This document shows positions 8,330 through 16,874 of a stretch of DNA of 64,000 nucleotides, piece by piece; within the stretch, counting starts at the first letter, position 1, and the number at the start of each line of letters is the position of its first letter. The translations under genes and the position numbers were made by a program. The notes under the pieces were generated by a model that was given only the letters and a program-made list of their open reading frames with translations, ran no database searches and had not been told where the DNA came from. Origin of the DNA: an uncultured Bacteroidia bacterium (GTDB lineage: Bacteria > Bacteroidota > Bacteroidia > Bacteroidales > UBA932). The stretch is from contig CADAIT010000009.1 in assembly GCA_902788095.1 (NCBI GenBank), forward strand, positions 1 to 64,000, given 5' to 3'.

Positions 8330-9295
8330 TTAATGAATCTCCAGCCACACCGGACAATGGTCGGAGACGCCGCCCAGATAACGGGGGCCGGCGTAGGTCC
8401 GGAGGGGCTTGATGCCGGCATGGCCCTTGTCCGGGGCCTGTAAAAACGGGATGGAGATAATTTCCATTCCCCTTGTACGCACCTCCCGGCTTACGAAAAA
8501 CAGGTCTATCATTTCCCAGGCTCCCTCGTATTTGATGGTGCCCAGGCCACGCTTGTGCAGCGGTTCCGCCAGGTTGAGAAGGGTGGGCTCCAAACGCTTG
8601 TACAGCGGATTCACCGGGGTGTCGTTGAAGTCGCCCATCGCCACAATCTGTTCTGTTCCTGCGGCTTGCAGGGAGTCCGCCAGCTGCCTGAGGCGGTCTA
8701 TGGCGATTTGCCGCTTGGGTTCCGACACCGAAGCGCCGCCGTACTTGGAGGGATGGTGGTTCACCAGGAACGCTATCGGCACTCCGTCCTGCCGCATGAA
8801 CTCCGCCAGCAGGATGTCGCGTGTGCGCAGAAGGGTGGAATCGGCACGATACAGACGGCAAGGCTTGGCATGGCTAAGTTTGAGGCGGGAGCTTCTGTAA
8901 AACAACGCCACGTCTATCCCGCGCGGGTCCGGAGACTCGAAATGGACGATTTTATAGTCCAGCTTGTGCAGAAGCGTGTTGTAAAGGAGCCGGAGGAGCA
9001 CCCGTTTGTTCTCCACTTCGGCCACGCCAATCACATCCGGAAGACCGCCTTTCTCCCCGGCCGTCCACAGGATACTCTTGGCAATGGCCTGGCACTTCGC
9101 ATGGAATTTTCTCCTGCTCCAATGCCGTTCCCCGTAACTTGAAAACTCCGCGTCCGACACGCTGGTAGAGTCGTTCCGGTTGTCAAAGAAGTTCTCCAGA
9201 TTCCAAAACATAATCCGCAGGGCATCCCTCCCCTGACCATCGGCCTGCCATACCACCCCCAGGCACACTATCATGACCATTATCCACTGTCTCAT
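8330..9295 (-). CDS. Secreted endonuclease/exonuclease/phosphatase-fold protein
   Basis: A 321-residue protein with a signal peptide (MRQWIMVMIVCLGVVWQADG) followed by an EEP-fold domain. Active-site motifs of the family are in order: FWNLENFFD, the metal-binding Glu in IGVAEVENKRVL, a His in VNHHPSKYGG, GDFNDTP, and a C-terminal SDHCPVWLE. The family cleaves phosphodiester or phosphate esters; nucleic acid scavenging in the periplasm or outside the cell is possible, but the substrate is not shown. A -7 box TATCTTTG ends 4 bases before this ATG, so the transcript may be leaderless, or translation may start at the Met six codons in. Confidence 0.85.
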   Translation of the reverse strand: MRQWIMVMIVCLGVVWQADGQGRDALRIMFWNLENFFDNRNDSTSVSDAEFSSYGERHWSRRKFHAKCQAIAKSILWTAGEKGGLPDVIGVAEVENKRVLLRLLYNTLLHKLDYKIVHFESPDPRGIDVALFYRSSRLKLSHAKPCRLYRADSTLLRTRDILLAEFMRQDGVPIAFLVNHHPSKYGGASVSEPKRQIAIDRLRQLADSLQAAGTEQIVAMGDFNDTPVNPLYKRLEPTLLNLAEPLHKRGLGTIKYEGAWEMIDLFFVSREVRTRGMEIISIPFLQAPDKGHAGIKPLRTYAGPRYLGGVSDHCPVWLEIH

Positions 9296-9299
9296 GCCG

Positions 9300-9307
9300 C
9301 AAAGATA
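9300..9307 (-). promoter_or_regulatory. -7 box directly before the EEP gene
   Basis: TATCTTTG followed by CGGC and then ATG. Spacing to the start codon is 4 bases, the same as at thyA and at the barrel gene at 49732. Confidence 0.45.
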
Positions 9308-9374
9308 CAACACTGCCCATTATTCCCCCTTTCTCTTGTGACACCTAACATCCTGACAGTCAGTAAAATATAGA

Positions 9375-9407
9375 ATAATCCTCGTTCAAAATTTGAACGA
9401 GGATTAT
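9375..9407 (-). terminator. Hairpin after ychF
   Basis: Perfect 16-bp inverted repeat (arms 9375-9390 and 9392-9407, AATCCTCGTTCAAA and its complement) with one central base. It lies about 45 bases past the ychF stop. The bases after it on the minus strand are T-rich but not a clean U-run. Confidence 0.65.
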
Positions 9408-9449
9408 CACATAATATACTGTGTTACAAATGGTTGGCGATCACAAAAT

Positions 9450-10553
9450 CTAAACGTTAAAGAGGAAATGCATGATGTCACCGTCCTGGACTACGTAGTC
9501 CTTGCCTTCGATACCCATCTTGCCGGCGGCGCGGACGGCAGCTTCGGTCTTGTACTGGACAAAGTCATCGTACTTGATAACCTCCGCACGGATGAAGCCG
9601 CGCTCGAAGTCGGTGTGGATGACGCCGGCGGCGCGGGGGGCTTTGTCCCCGGCCCTGATGGTCCAGGCGCGGCATTCATCGGCCCCGGCCGTGAAGAAGG
9701 TGCGCAGTCCGAGCAGTTTGTACGCACGCTGAATAAGGCGCACTACGCCGCTCTCCTGCAGGCCCATTTCCTCCAGGAACATCTGACGGTCCTCGTAGTC
9801 CTCGATTTCTGCAATTTCGGCCTCCGTACGGGCGGCTATCACCAGAATCTGGGCGTTTTCCGCCGCAACGGCAGCGCGGACGGCCTCCACGTAAGCATTG
9901 CCCGTGGCAGCAGAAGCCTCGTCCACATTGCACACATACAGCACCGGCTTGTTGGTTATGAGGAACAAGTCCTTGGCCATCTGCTCCTCTTCGGCATTCT
10001 CCGGCACAACTTCCCGGCAGGAACGTCCCTGCTCCAGTACGGCCTTGTAGCGAAGCAGCAGGGACAGCAGTTTTTTGGCCTCCTTGTCCCCGCCGGTCGT
10101 TGCCATCTTCTCGACCTTCTTGATGCGGTTTTCCACCGTCTCCAGGTCCTTGATCTGCAGTTCGGCATCCACCACTTCCTTGTCCCGGACAGGATCCACG
10201 GAACCGTCCACGTGGACGATGTTGCCGTCGTCGAAGCAGCGGAGCACATGCAGGATGGCATCCGTTTCCCGGATGTTGGCCAGGAACTGGTTGCCCAGGC
10301 CTTCCCCACGGGACGCGCCCTTCACCAGACCGGCTATATCCACAATCTCCACGGTAGCGGGGATGGTACGTTTGGGCTGGCAAATGTCCGTGAGGACCTC
10401 CAGCCGCTTGTCCGGCACGTTGGTGGAGCCTACATTCGGCTCGATGGTGCAAAAAGGGAAGTTGGCGCTCTGGGCCTTCCCGGAACTCACACAGTTAAAC
10501 AAAGTAGACTTGCCCACGTTGGGCAAGCCTACTATTCCACATTTTAAAGACAT
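9450..10553 (-). CDS. ychF: Ribosome-associated ATPase YchF/OLA1
   Basis: A 367-residue Obg-like ATPase. G1 is GLPNVGKSTLFN near the N-terminus, the NFPFCTIEPNVG switch is normal, and G3 is DIAGLVKGASRGEGLGNQFL with the Leu typical of this family. The ATP-preferring G4 is TNKPVLYVCNVDE, followed by a coiled-coil insert and a C-terminal TGS-like domain with FFTAGADECRAWTI, FERGFIRAEVI and YVVQDGDIMHFLFNV. It acts on ribosomes in translation and stress control. It follows ppiD with a dispersed repeat in the gap and has no obvious promoter of its own, so it may be cotranscribed. Confidence 0.96.
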   Translation of the reverse strand: MSLKCGIVGLPNVGKSTLFNCVSSGKAQSANFPFCTIEPNVGSTNVPDKRLEVLTDICQPKRTIPATVEIVDIAGLVKGASRGEGLGNQFLANIRETDAILHVLRCFDDGNIVHVDGSVDPVRDKEVVDAELQIKDLETVENRIKKVEKMATTGGDKEAKKLLSLLLRYKAVLEQGRSCREVVPENAEEEQMAKDLFLITNKPVLYVCNVDEASAATGNAYVEAVRAAVAAENAQILVIAARTEAEIAEIEDYEDRQMFLEEMGLQESGVVRLIQRAYKLLGLRTFFTAGADECRAWTIRAGDKAPRAAGVIHTDFERGFIRAEVIKYDDFVQYKTEAAVRAAGKMGIEGKDYVVQDGDIMHFLFNV

Positions 10554-10579
10554 AGATTCTTCACTTCGTTCAGAATGAC
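10554..10579. repeat. Dispersed palindromic repeat copy 2 (ppiD-ychF gap)
   Basis: AGATTCTTCACTTCGTTCAG plus AATGAC, arms ATTCT and AGAAT. It begins at the ychF start codon and is followed by a partial second copy (CATTCGGAATGACAGAC) up to the ppiD stop. Confidence 0.75.
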
Positions 10580-10601
10580 AGACAGCATTCGGAATGACAG
10601 A

Positions 10602-12689
10602 CTAATAGAAACGGGCGCGGTTGTCGTTCACGGCCTTTTCCGACATCAGCGGGATAATCATCTGGGCGTGATAGGAGTCCATACGCTCCTGGGCGCTCTT
10701 GGCATCATCCTCGGTGTAGTAGGAACCGGTTTCGCGGCCATTTACCTGGAACACATAAGTGCCCATGATACCGGCGACGGGACCGCTCAGCACACCTTCC
10801 TTGGCAGCGGCCACGGCTCCCACGAAAGCGGGCTCCGTAGAAGGAGCTGAATTGGTGGAGAAGGTGACATCCGACAGGGTGGAGACAGTGGTACCGAGTT
10901 TCTCGGCAACGGCATCCAGGGAAGACAGACCGGCAATCTGCGTGGCTACGTCTGCGCAACGCTTGGCGGAGTACTTCTCACGGTAGAGCTGGTTCTTGAT
11001 GTTCTCGGAAACCTCGTCCACCTTGGCGTAACCCTCCTTGTGGGCAGCCTTCACGGCCACGACGAAGAAGTAGTTGTTATCTACGGTGATGATGCCGGAA
11101 GCCTTTCCGGGCTTGTTGTCAAAAGCCCAACGGGTCACTTCCTTGGCATGGCCGATGGAGCCGTAAGTGTCCGTTCCTTCGTTCACGGTGAGAGAACGGG
11201 AATAGGTTCCGGTGGAGTCGCAGGCGGCCTTGTAGTTGGCATACTTGCCGGCGGAACGCACGGCCAGGATATTGGCCTTGTTATACGTGTCTGCGTAGGT
11301 TTCCTTGCTGGGAAGGGTGGCTTTTTCGAAGACGGCCACTTTCTTCTTGGCAAGGGGCTTGGTTGTCTTGGTGACCTCCACGACGTGGGTTCCGTACATG
11401 GTGTTCACAATGTAAGGTTTGCCGATTTGAGCGGTGAGCACAGACTCGAAACCGGGAATCATGGCGTTCTGGGTCATCCAGCCCAGGTTGCCCTGCTCGC
11501 CGTCGTAGGCGTTGCCCTTGTCGGCCGAATAAAGCATGGCCAGGGTGGCGAAGTTGTTCTTGTTAACCACGCCCAGCAGGCTGTCCGCGGTATGGCGGGC
11601 ATCGGCACCCTGCAGCATGATGTGACGCACGTACACGGAATCCGGCACATTGGCCAGCTCCATGATACGGGCGGCATAGAAGGTGTTTCCGGACTGATAC
11701 ACCGGAGAAACGCCGGCGTTGTTATCGGCCACGAAGGTGTCGATGTCGCGGTTGACGCTGCGCAAATCGCCGCCCTTGTACCAGGCGTCCGACCACTGGC
11801 GGTCGCTGTTGCGCTGGAGGAAGGCACGCACGTTTTCCGTGCTCGCAAATTCGTCGTACAGGGTGACGAATTCCTCATTTTGGGCAGCCACGTCTTTGGG
11901 AGAGGGCGTTACCTCATACACGGCATACTCGATGTCGCGGGTGGCCTTCTGGCGGAAATTCTCCTTGTGGGCATCGTAGAACTTCTGGATGTCGGCCTTG
12001 GATACCACTATGCTGGAATCCAGCGGGAAGTAGGTATTGGGGGACATCACGAAACTTACCTGGGAAGTGGTGTTGTTTTCCGCGATGGCGCGGCGGCTTT
12101 CCACGGAGTTCACGTAGGAAGCGGCGCGGAACAGGCCCAGGTATTTTTCGTTGAAACGGTTGCTGCGCACGGCGTTTTGCAGATAATTGCGAAGCATGAT
12201 GCCGCGGCCGGTTTCGTCGTCCTGGACATTCTCCATGAAGTCACGGACGGCCGTGGCGGAGAAAGCGCCGTTCTCATCGTTGAAGATACCCATGCTGCTG
12301 AGCACCGGGGAGATTTCCTCACCGACAAACATGTCGATTTGCTCCTGCTGGCCTACACGGATACCGGCTTTTTCGATGGTAGGAATAACCAGGTAGCGAT
12401 CTATCAGGTTGTTCCAGGCCATGTCGCGGGTCTGACGCTGGGCCTGTTCGCTGGAAGCGGACTGGCCGGTGAGCATCTCGGTAATGTCGGAGAACTGCTT
12501 CACCTCAGACTCGAAGTCCTGATAAGAAACGGATTTTCCATTGATTTTACCGACATCGTACTTGGAAGAAGCGGACTGTACCGTCTGGATGATGTCGGAC
12601 GGGTTCACAAGGAAGAGTAAAAGACCGAAGGCAATGATGAGCGAAGCACCAATGCCGAATTTTGTTCTGATGGTCTCAAGAGCTGCCAT
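10602..12689 (-). CDS. ppiD: Membrane-anchored peptidylprolyl isomerase, PpiD/SurA type
   Basis: A 695-residue envelope chaperone. A single N-terminal membrane helix (about residues 12-30, GASLIIAFGLLLFLVNPSD) leads into a SurA-N-like helical region and then a parvulin-type PpiC domain at about 340-445 (VRHIMLQG, FATLAMLYSADKG, GNLGWMTQNAMIPGFE, YGTHVVEV). A further helical or second, poorly conserved parvulin-like region fills the C-terminus. It is expected to help fold outer-membrane proteins as they leave the Sec translocon. In many Bacteroidetes it is linked to coaX, an OM barrel, a TPR gene and lptC, as here. Confidence 0.88.
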   Translation of the reverse strand: MAALETIRTKFGIGASLIIAFGLLLFLVNPSDIIQTVQSASSKYDVGKINGKSVSYQDFESEVKQFSDITEMLTGQSASSEQAQRQTRDMAWNNLIDRYLVIPTIEKAGIRVGQQEQIDMFVGEEISPVLSSMGIFNDENGAFSATAVRDFMENVQDDETGRGIMLRNYLQNAVRSNRFNEKYLGLFRAASYVNSVESRRAIAENNTTSQVSFVMSPNTYFPLDSSIVVSKADIQKFYDAHKENFRQKATRDIEYAVYEVTPSPKDVAAQNEEFVTLYDEFASTENVRAFLQRNSDRQWSDAWYKGGDLRSVNRDIDTFVADNNAGVSPVYQSGNTFYAARIMELANVPDSVYVRHIMLQGADARHTADSLLGVVNKNNFATLAMLYSADKGNAYDGEQGNLGWMTQNAMIPGFESVLTAQIGKPYIVNTMYGTHVVEVTKTTKPLAKKKVAVFEKATLPSKETYADTYNKANILAVRSAGKYANYKAACDSTGTYSRSLTVNEGTDTYGSIGHAKEVTRWAFDNKPGKASGIITVDNNYFFVVAVKAAHKEGYAKVDEVSENIKNQLYREKYSAKRCADVATQIAGLSSLDAVAEKLGTTVSTLSDVTFSTNSAPSTEPAFVGAVAAAKEGVLSGPVAGIMGTYVFQVNGRETGSYYTEDDAKSAQERMDSYHAQMIIPLMSEKAVNDNRARFY

Positions 12690-12811
12690 TTTTTTATTTT
12701 TTTCAATAATTATTTTCGTTTTTCCCTCAAAAATTCCTCCACAAGGGGTAGAAACTTAAACAGAGGTTTCCATAAGGGCTGCGAAGTTACGAATTTTCTT
12801 CCAAACAATCA

Positions 12812-13438
12812 CTATTTTTTTAGCATCGGGCCCACAAAATTCACCGAATCCACAGCAACTTGCGTACTGTCGGACGTTATGATAAACTCGTTGTCGAAGG
12901 GACGCATGAGGATGGCGTTGCGTGCCATTTCGTCGGAGCGCATACCATATCCCTGCATGGTTCCGGAAGGGGAATACATGAGGATGTAGCAGTCTGTCCA
13001 AATCTCATGTTCCTTGCTGTCCCAGTACAGGGTGTCGGTTTTCATGGTTTCCTGCTTGATGATGTTGTGGATGACGACGTCGCCGTAGGCCGACCACTTG
13101 TCGCGCGCACCGTCCGGCGTTTTGTCGTGGCGGGCCTGCAATGCGTCGATGGTAGTCTCCAGCATGCCGTCCTCGCTGTAACCATACACGTGAATGCCGG
13201 CCGGGAAAAGGTCGTACGACAAAGTGTCGTGCTCGTAAACCTCCATTCTGGGAGATTCCACACGCATTTTCACTAGTCCGTTCTCCGACTGCACATAGAA
13301 CATGTTGTCCACTACCTGAAGCGGAATTTTATCCAAATCCAGCTTCTCCGCCTCCGAAAGGTTGCCCTTGCAGGAAAAAACGACGAAAGCAACCGCCGAA
13401 GCGGTTGCCAACATCTGAAGTATGTTCTTGCTCTTCAC
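12812..13438 (-). CDS. lptC: LPS export periplasmic protein LptC
   Basis: A 208-residue LptC-family lipoprotein with lipobox Cys23 (VVFSC). It carries LPS between the inner-membrane LptBFG complex and the LptA bridge. Recognisable segments are VDNMFYVQSENGLVKMRVES, then YDLFPAGIHVYGYSEDG and WSAYGDVVIHNIIKQETMKT, the beta-jellyroll of LptC. The start is GTG directly after the TAA of the TPR gene (TAAGTG), so it is probably translated by reinitiation; an internal ATG ten codons in is less likely because it would cut the signal. Confidence 0.85.
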   Translation of the reverse strand: MKSKNILQMLATASAVAFVVFSCKGNLSEAEKLDLDKIPLQVVDNMFYVQSENGLVKMRVESPRMEVYEHDTLSYDLFPAGIHVYGYSEDGMLETTIDALQARHDKTPDGARDKWSAYGDVVIHNIIKQETMKTDTLYWDSKEHEIWTDCYILMYSPSGTMQGYGMRSDEMARNAILMRPFDNEFIITSDSTQVAVDSVNFVGPMLKK

Positions 13439-14755
13439 TTACTGTACGCGGACAGTGGTGGTTGCAGTCATGCCGCCGCAGGATACGGTGTAGGACTGAC
13501 CTTTAGTAATATCATACATGAAAGCCTCGGAAGCTTCCGGATAGTAGCGGCTTACGCTGGCGATGGAGGAAGCGGCTTCGTCGGCAACGGAAGGATCCGC
13601 GTTGCGGGCTTTCTGATAATAGTCCGCGGCAGCCCAGTAACGGGCCCACTTGTCCACGGTTTCACCGCAGGTGGCGGAAGCCCAAAGGTTGCCCAGAATC
13701 AGATAACCCTTTCCGGCATAACCGTAATCCAGATCCACAGCCTTGCGGGCAGCCTCGGCTGCTTTGCCGCGCATGCCGTTCTTGTAGCAGAAAGCGGCCA
13801 TTTCGTAGTAGTACTGGGCGTCGGTGGCGTCATCGGACTCGGGGGAGGCGATGGCCTCTTCCAGGTAGCGGGCGGCGTCTGCCACATTGCCGCGGGCGGC
13901 ATTGAGGCGATACAGGCCGAAGGCGCTGCGGAAGGAAGGATCCAGCTTGTACATGGAAGTAACGGCATTGAGATACAAGTCGTTGGAGGCGCAGTCGTCG
14001 GCGGAGTTCATGAGCTTCACAATGTTGCTCACGAGCGCCAGGTTGTCGGGTTCGGCCTGATAACGGGGACCGAAAATGGCGATGAGGTTGTCGCAGGAGG
14101 CCACCTTGCTGTCCGCAAAGATGGTTTCGATGGTGGCTTTCACCTTCTGGTTGTCCTCCTTCTCGGCATCGCTCTTGGCGGTGGCGTTCTCCACGTGTTC
14201 AACCACTTTGTCGTACATGGCGATGACATCGTCGGCGCTGAGCTGGTTCTCACGGTACATGCTGATGGAAGCCTGCAGCAGGTTCACGAGCAGGGGACCA
14301 TTGGAATTGGGACCCAGTTCATCCACGATGGCGCCCACGTTCTTGTAGATATAGGGGGCGTCGGCGCCGCGGTAGTTGATCATGTACTGGCCCTTGTTGT
14401 TCAGGATGTCCTGACGGCGCTTGGGATAGGTTGCCATGCGCTGGTCCTGGAGCATGAGGATGGTATCCACGATGGCTTTCTTATGTTCCGCATCCTTGAC
14501 CTGGTTGTACACACGGGTCATGAGGGTGGTGCCGTGCACGAACATATTCTGCGAAGCCGTGGCGGGGCATATCGAATAGGCCTTGCGCCAGTTGGGCAGG
14601 GCTGAATCGTAATTCTTCTGCTTGTAGTACTCCTGATAATAGGACAGGTACTTGATGCACTCTGCGCTGTCTGCGCCGTATTTACCCTGGGCAGAGAGTT
14701 TCTGTCCTGCGAATACAGCCATTACGGCAAAGAAGATGAGTGTAAACTTTTTCAT
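13439..14755 (-). CDS. Secreted TPR protein
   Basis: A 438-residue periplasmic protein with a cleavable signal (MKKFTLIFFAVMAVFAGQ, then KLSAQG). TPR-like helical pairs follow (YYQEYYKQKNYDSALPNWRK, ARYLEEAIASPES, YYYEMAAFCYKNGMRGKAAE). A short beta-like tail ends MTATTTVRVQ. It belongs to a Bacteroidetes gene set with coaX, an OM barrel and lptC, which suggests a role in envelope assembly, but no activity is established. The start at 14755 gives the signal peptide; the frame is open upstream but begins inside the barrel gene. Confidence 0.82.
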   Translation of the reverse strand: MKKFTLIFFAVMAVFAGQKLSAQGKYGADSAECIKYLSYYQEYYKQKNYDSALPNWRKAYSICPATASQNMFVHGTTLMTRVYNQVKDAEHKKAIVDTILMLQDQRMATYPKRRQDILNNKGQYMINYRGADAPYIYKNVGAIVDELGPNSNGPLLVNLLQASISMYRENQLSADDVIAMYDKVVEHVENATAKSDAEKEDNQKVKATIETIFADSKVASCDNLIAIFGPRYQAEPDNLALVSNIVKLMNSADDCASNDLYLNAVTSMYKLDPSFRSAFGLYRLNAARGNVADAARYLEEAIASPESDDATDAQYYYEMAAFCYKNGMRGKAAEAARKAVDLDYGYAGKGYLILGNLWASATCGETVDKWARYWAAADYYQKARNADPSVADEAASSIASVSRYYPEASEAFMYDITKGQSYTVSCGGMTATTTVRVQ

Positions 14756-14801
14756 AACTTCCGTATTTTTGATTTTATTTTTTTCAACTATTGTGCCACT
14801 G

Positions 14802-16094
14802 TTATTCGTAAGGCCGTTTCTGGAACCAGATATCAAAGATATTGACACCGATATTGAAGCCGAAATACGTCTCTTTTACCTGGGACGACGCCAGGCCCCT
14901 GCGCCCCACGTCCAAGCCCACCGTTATGCCGTTATACCAGCGGAAAACGGGAATGGTCATGCCGAGGGTTATGCCGACAGCGTTCACATGCTCCCCGTCC
15001 ACCGTGTAATAGGACTGGTCGAAGTAGGCGCCGGCCCGGTAGGTGCACCGCCGCATGAAGTAGCGGATGTCGTTCCGGTTGGGCGTATAGGCGAAACCGG
15101 CCCGGACGGCCTGTCCCACGGAAGGAGCGAATACGACGTCTCCTACGTTGGAAAAGCCTTTTACCTGATCCATGCGGCTCCGGCTCCAGTCCGTTCGCGT
15201 ATAGTCCACTTCTATGAGCAGTTTGTCCGTATTGCGGTAACTCACGCCCACGCCGAGTTCGTCGCCCATGTACAGGCCGCTTTCCTTCAGGGTGGAAGAA
15301 GAGCGCCGGCGGTCATACGCACCCCGTTCTTCGTAGTGCATGCTGTAGCCGTTCAGGGGGGTGGAGAATTTGTAGGTGGCTCCGAAGGTAAGGGACCGCG
15401 TGGTTGTGAGCGGCTGCTCGTACTGCAGACCTATTTTACCCGTGAAATTGTTCACCTGCAGGGAGTCTCCCGAAGCCATGTCGCGGAAGGACGCGGCATC
15501 GTAGTCTATGCTGGCCTGCTTGTTGATGTTGCCGAAGCAATAATTGAACTGCGCGCCTATGGAAAGCCGGTTCCAGAATGTGGCGGCAAACGCGCCGAAA
15601 ACCTGGTAAATGCCCCCGTTTCCCTTGGAAGTAAAGGTGCGGTAGCCGGCTTCCGGATCCATCTCCGCATAGACTATGTTGTATCCTACGTCGCTCACGG
15701 GCGTAATGCCCACCATGGCGGCCGTGTGTTTCCACAACGGAAAGGAAATGACGAAATCGTCGATGTTGAACGTGGTGTTGAGGGCGCGCTTGTTCCCCTC
15801 GCTGAACAGGGAGATGCGGCCGCCCAGGCCGAAATCCCCCATGAAGGAAAGGGAGTCGCGCGCTGTCATGGAGGCAGGATTCAGGATATTGATATAGCGA
15901 TTGTTACGGGCAGCAATACCCACACCTCCCATACTGCGGTTCCAGGCAGTACCGGGCTGGTGCAGCTGTCCCACGCCGAAAACGGAATACGGTGAGAAAC
16001 CGCTGTACGTACCGTCCGTCTGGGCCGACAGCACCCAGGCAGAAAACAGCAGCAACAACGTTACCGATACCCTATGAATGAAGCTTCTGAACAT
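14802..16094 (-). CDS. Outer-membrane beta-barrel protein of the coaX-lptC cluster
   Basis: A 430-residue protein with a signal peptide ending FSAWVLSAQ. The mature part is rich in alternating aromatic strands and resembles OmpP1/FadL-like Bacteroidetes barrels (GVGQLHQPGTAWNRSMGGVG, then INILNPASMTARDS, which is the family hallmark NPAS). It has C-terminal strands ending IWFQKRPYE. It overlaps the 3' end of coaX by 23 bases and precedes the TPR gene by 46, so it is part of the same transcript. The function is likely OM transport or assembly; the substrate is unknown. Confidence 0.8.
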   Translation of the reverse strand: MFRSFIHRVSVTLLLLFSAWVLSAQTDGTYSGFSPYSVFGVGQLHQPGTAWNRSMGGVGIAARNNRYINILNPASMTARDSLSFMGDFGLGGRISLFSEGNKRALNTTFNIDDFVISFPLWKHTAAMVGITPVSDVGYNIVYAEMDPEAGYRTFTSKGNGGIYQVFGAFAATFWNRLSIGAQFNYCFGNINKQASIDYDAASFRDMASGDSLQVNNFTGKIGLQYEQPLTTTRSLTFGATYKFSTPLNGYSMHYEERGAYDRRRSSSTLKESGLYMGDELGVGVSYRNTDKLLIEVDYTRTDWSRSRMDQVKGFSNVGDVVFAPSVGQAVRAGFAYTPNRNDIRYFMRRCTYRAGAYFDQSYYTVDGEHVNAVGITLGMTIPVFRWYNGITVGLDVGRRGLASSQVKETYFGFNIGVNIFDIWFQKRPYE

Positions 16095-16800
16095 ACTCGT
16101 CCGCTATTAAAGCCATGCCCATGAGGACAAGGTTACAAATTGCAAAGATGGAACTTTTCATCCGTTTTGCAAAATAATTCGCATCGCCGCCCGTAAATAT
16201 AACAATGTTGTCCGGGTGCATATTCAGGTAGCCTTCTATTTCAAAAACAATGCCTGAAACAACTCCGCTCGCTATGGAGGCGGTTTCGGACAGACCCACC
16301 GGCTCCGGATTTTCCGGCATGTCCACCAGCGGCAGGGAGCGGGAATACCGGTTGAGCGCCTTGAAGCGCGTACGGCAGCCCAGGGAAATGTTGCCGCCGC
16401 GGTACGTACCGTCTTCCCCCGTGAAATCTACCGACAAGGTGGTGCCGAAATCCACGATGGTGCAACCGCGTCCCCGGAAAAGGTAACGGGCGGCCAGGAT
16501 GGATGCAGCCCTGTCGTACGAAAGGTATGAAGGCAGGCCATGTGCAACCAGAAACTCCCTGTTGTTGCTGTCCAGAATGAGCAGATAGGTACATTCTTCC
16601 CTGAGTACGGCTATGTCGGCCTCCGATACAGCATACACGGAAGACAGCAGCAGCACTTCGGGTTTTTCCCTCCTGGTGAGCGAAAGGATGAAGTCCATGA
16701 ACTTCTCTCCCTGATAGCGGAAAGTCTTTCCGAGGGTCATCCTCTCCGACCAGGCGGCCTTGAGCGCTGTGTTGCCTATTTCTACTAATAAATTGGACAT
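16072..16800 (-). CDS. coaX: Type III pantothenate kinase
   Basis: A 242-residue CoaX of the ASKHA fold that phosphorylates pantothenate, the first step of coenzyme A synthesis. The N-terminal phosphate motif LLVEIGNTALKAAW has the expected pattern, with Glu where many family members have Asp. Then come GLPSYLSYDRAASILAAR, TIVDFGTTLSVDF with the catalytic Asp, GGNISLGCRTRFKAL, and a C-terminal VIFTGGDANYFAK. A complete -33/-7 promoter overlaps the end of mfd just upstream, so coaX heads the run through the barrel, TPR and lptC genes. Confidence 0.93.
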   Translation of the reverse strand: MSNLLVEIGNTALKAAWSERMTLGKTFRYQGEKFMDFILSLTRREKPEVLLLSSVYAVSEADIAVLREECTYLLILDSNNREFLVAHGLPSYLSYDRAASILAARYLFRGRGCTIVDFGTTLSVDFTGEDGTYRGGNISLGCRTRFKALNRYSRSLPLVDMPENPEPVGLSETASIASGVVSGIVFEIEGYLNMHPDNIVIFTGGDANYFAKRMKSSIFAICNLVLMGMALIADEYVQKLHS

Positions 16801-16811
16801 ATAACCTGTTC

Positions 16812-16833
16812 AACTTTCGCACTTGCGAAAGTT
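16812..16833. repeat. Perfect palindrome between mfd and coaX
   Basis: AACTTTCGCA (16812-16821), CT, TGCGAAAGTT (16824-16833). It lies in the coaX leader, between the -7 box at 16844-16851 and the ATG at 16800. It has no U-run, so it is more likely an operator or leader stem than a terminator. Confidence 0.55.
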
Positions 16834-16843
16834 ATATAACCTG

Positions 16844-16874
16844 CAAATTTAGCTATTATTGCAGTTTTTTCAAA
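16844..16874 (-). promoter_or_regulatory. Promoter for coaX
   Basis: -33 TTTG at 16871-16874, 19-bp spacer, -7 TAAATTTG at 16844-16851, on the minus strand. The -33 box lies inside the last codons of mfd. Confidence 0.65.
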
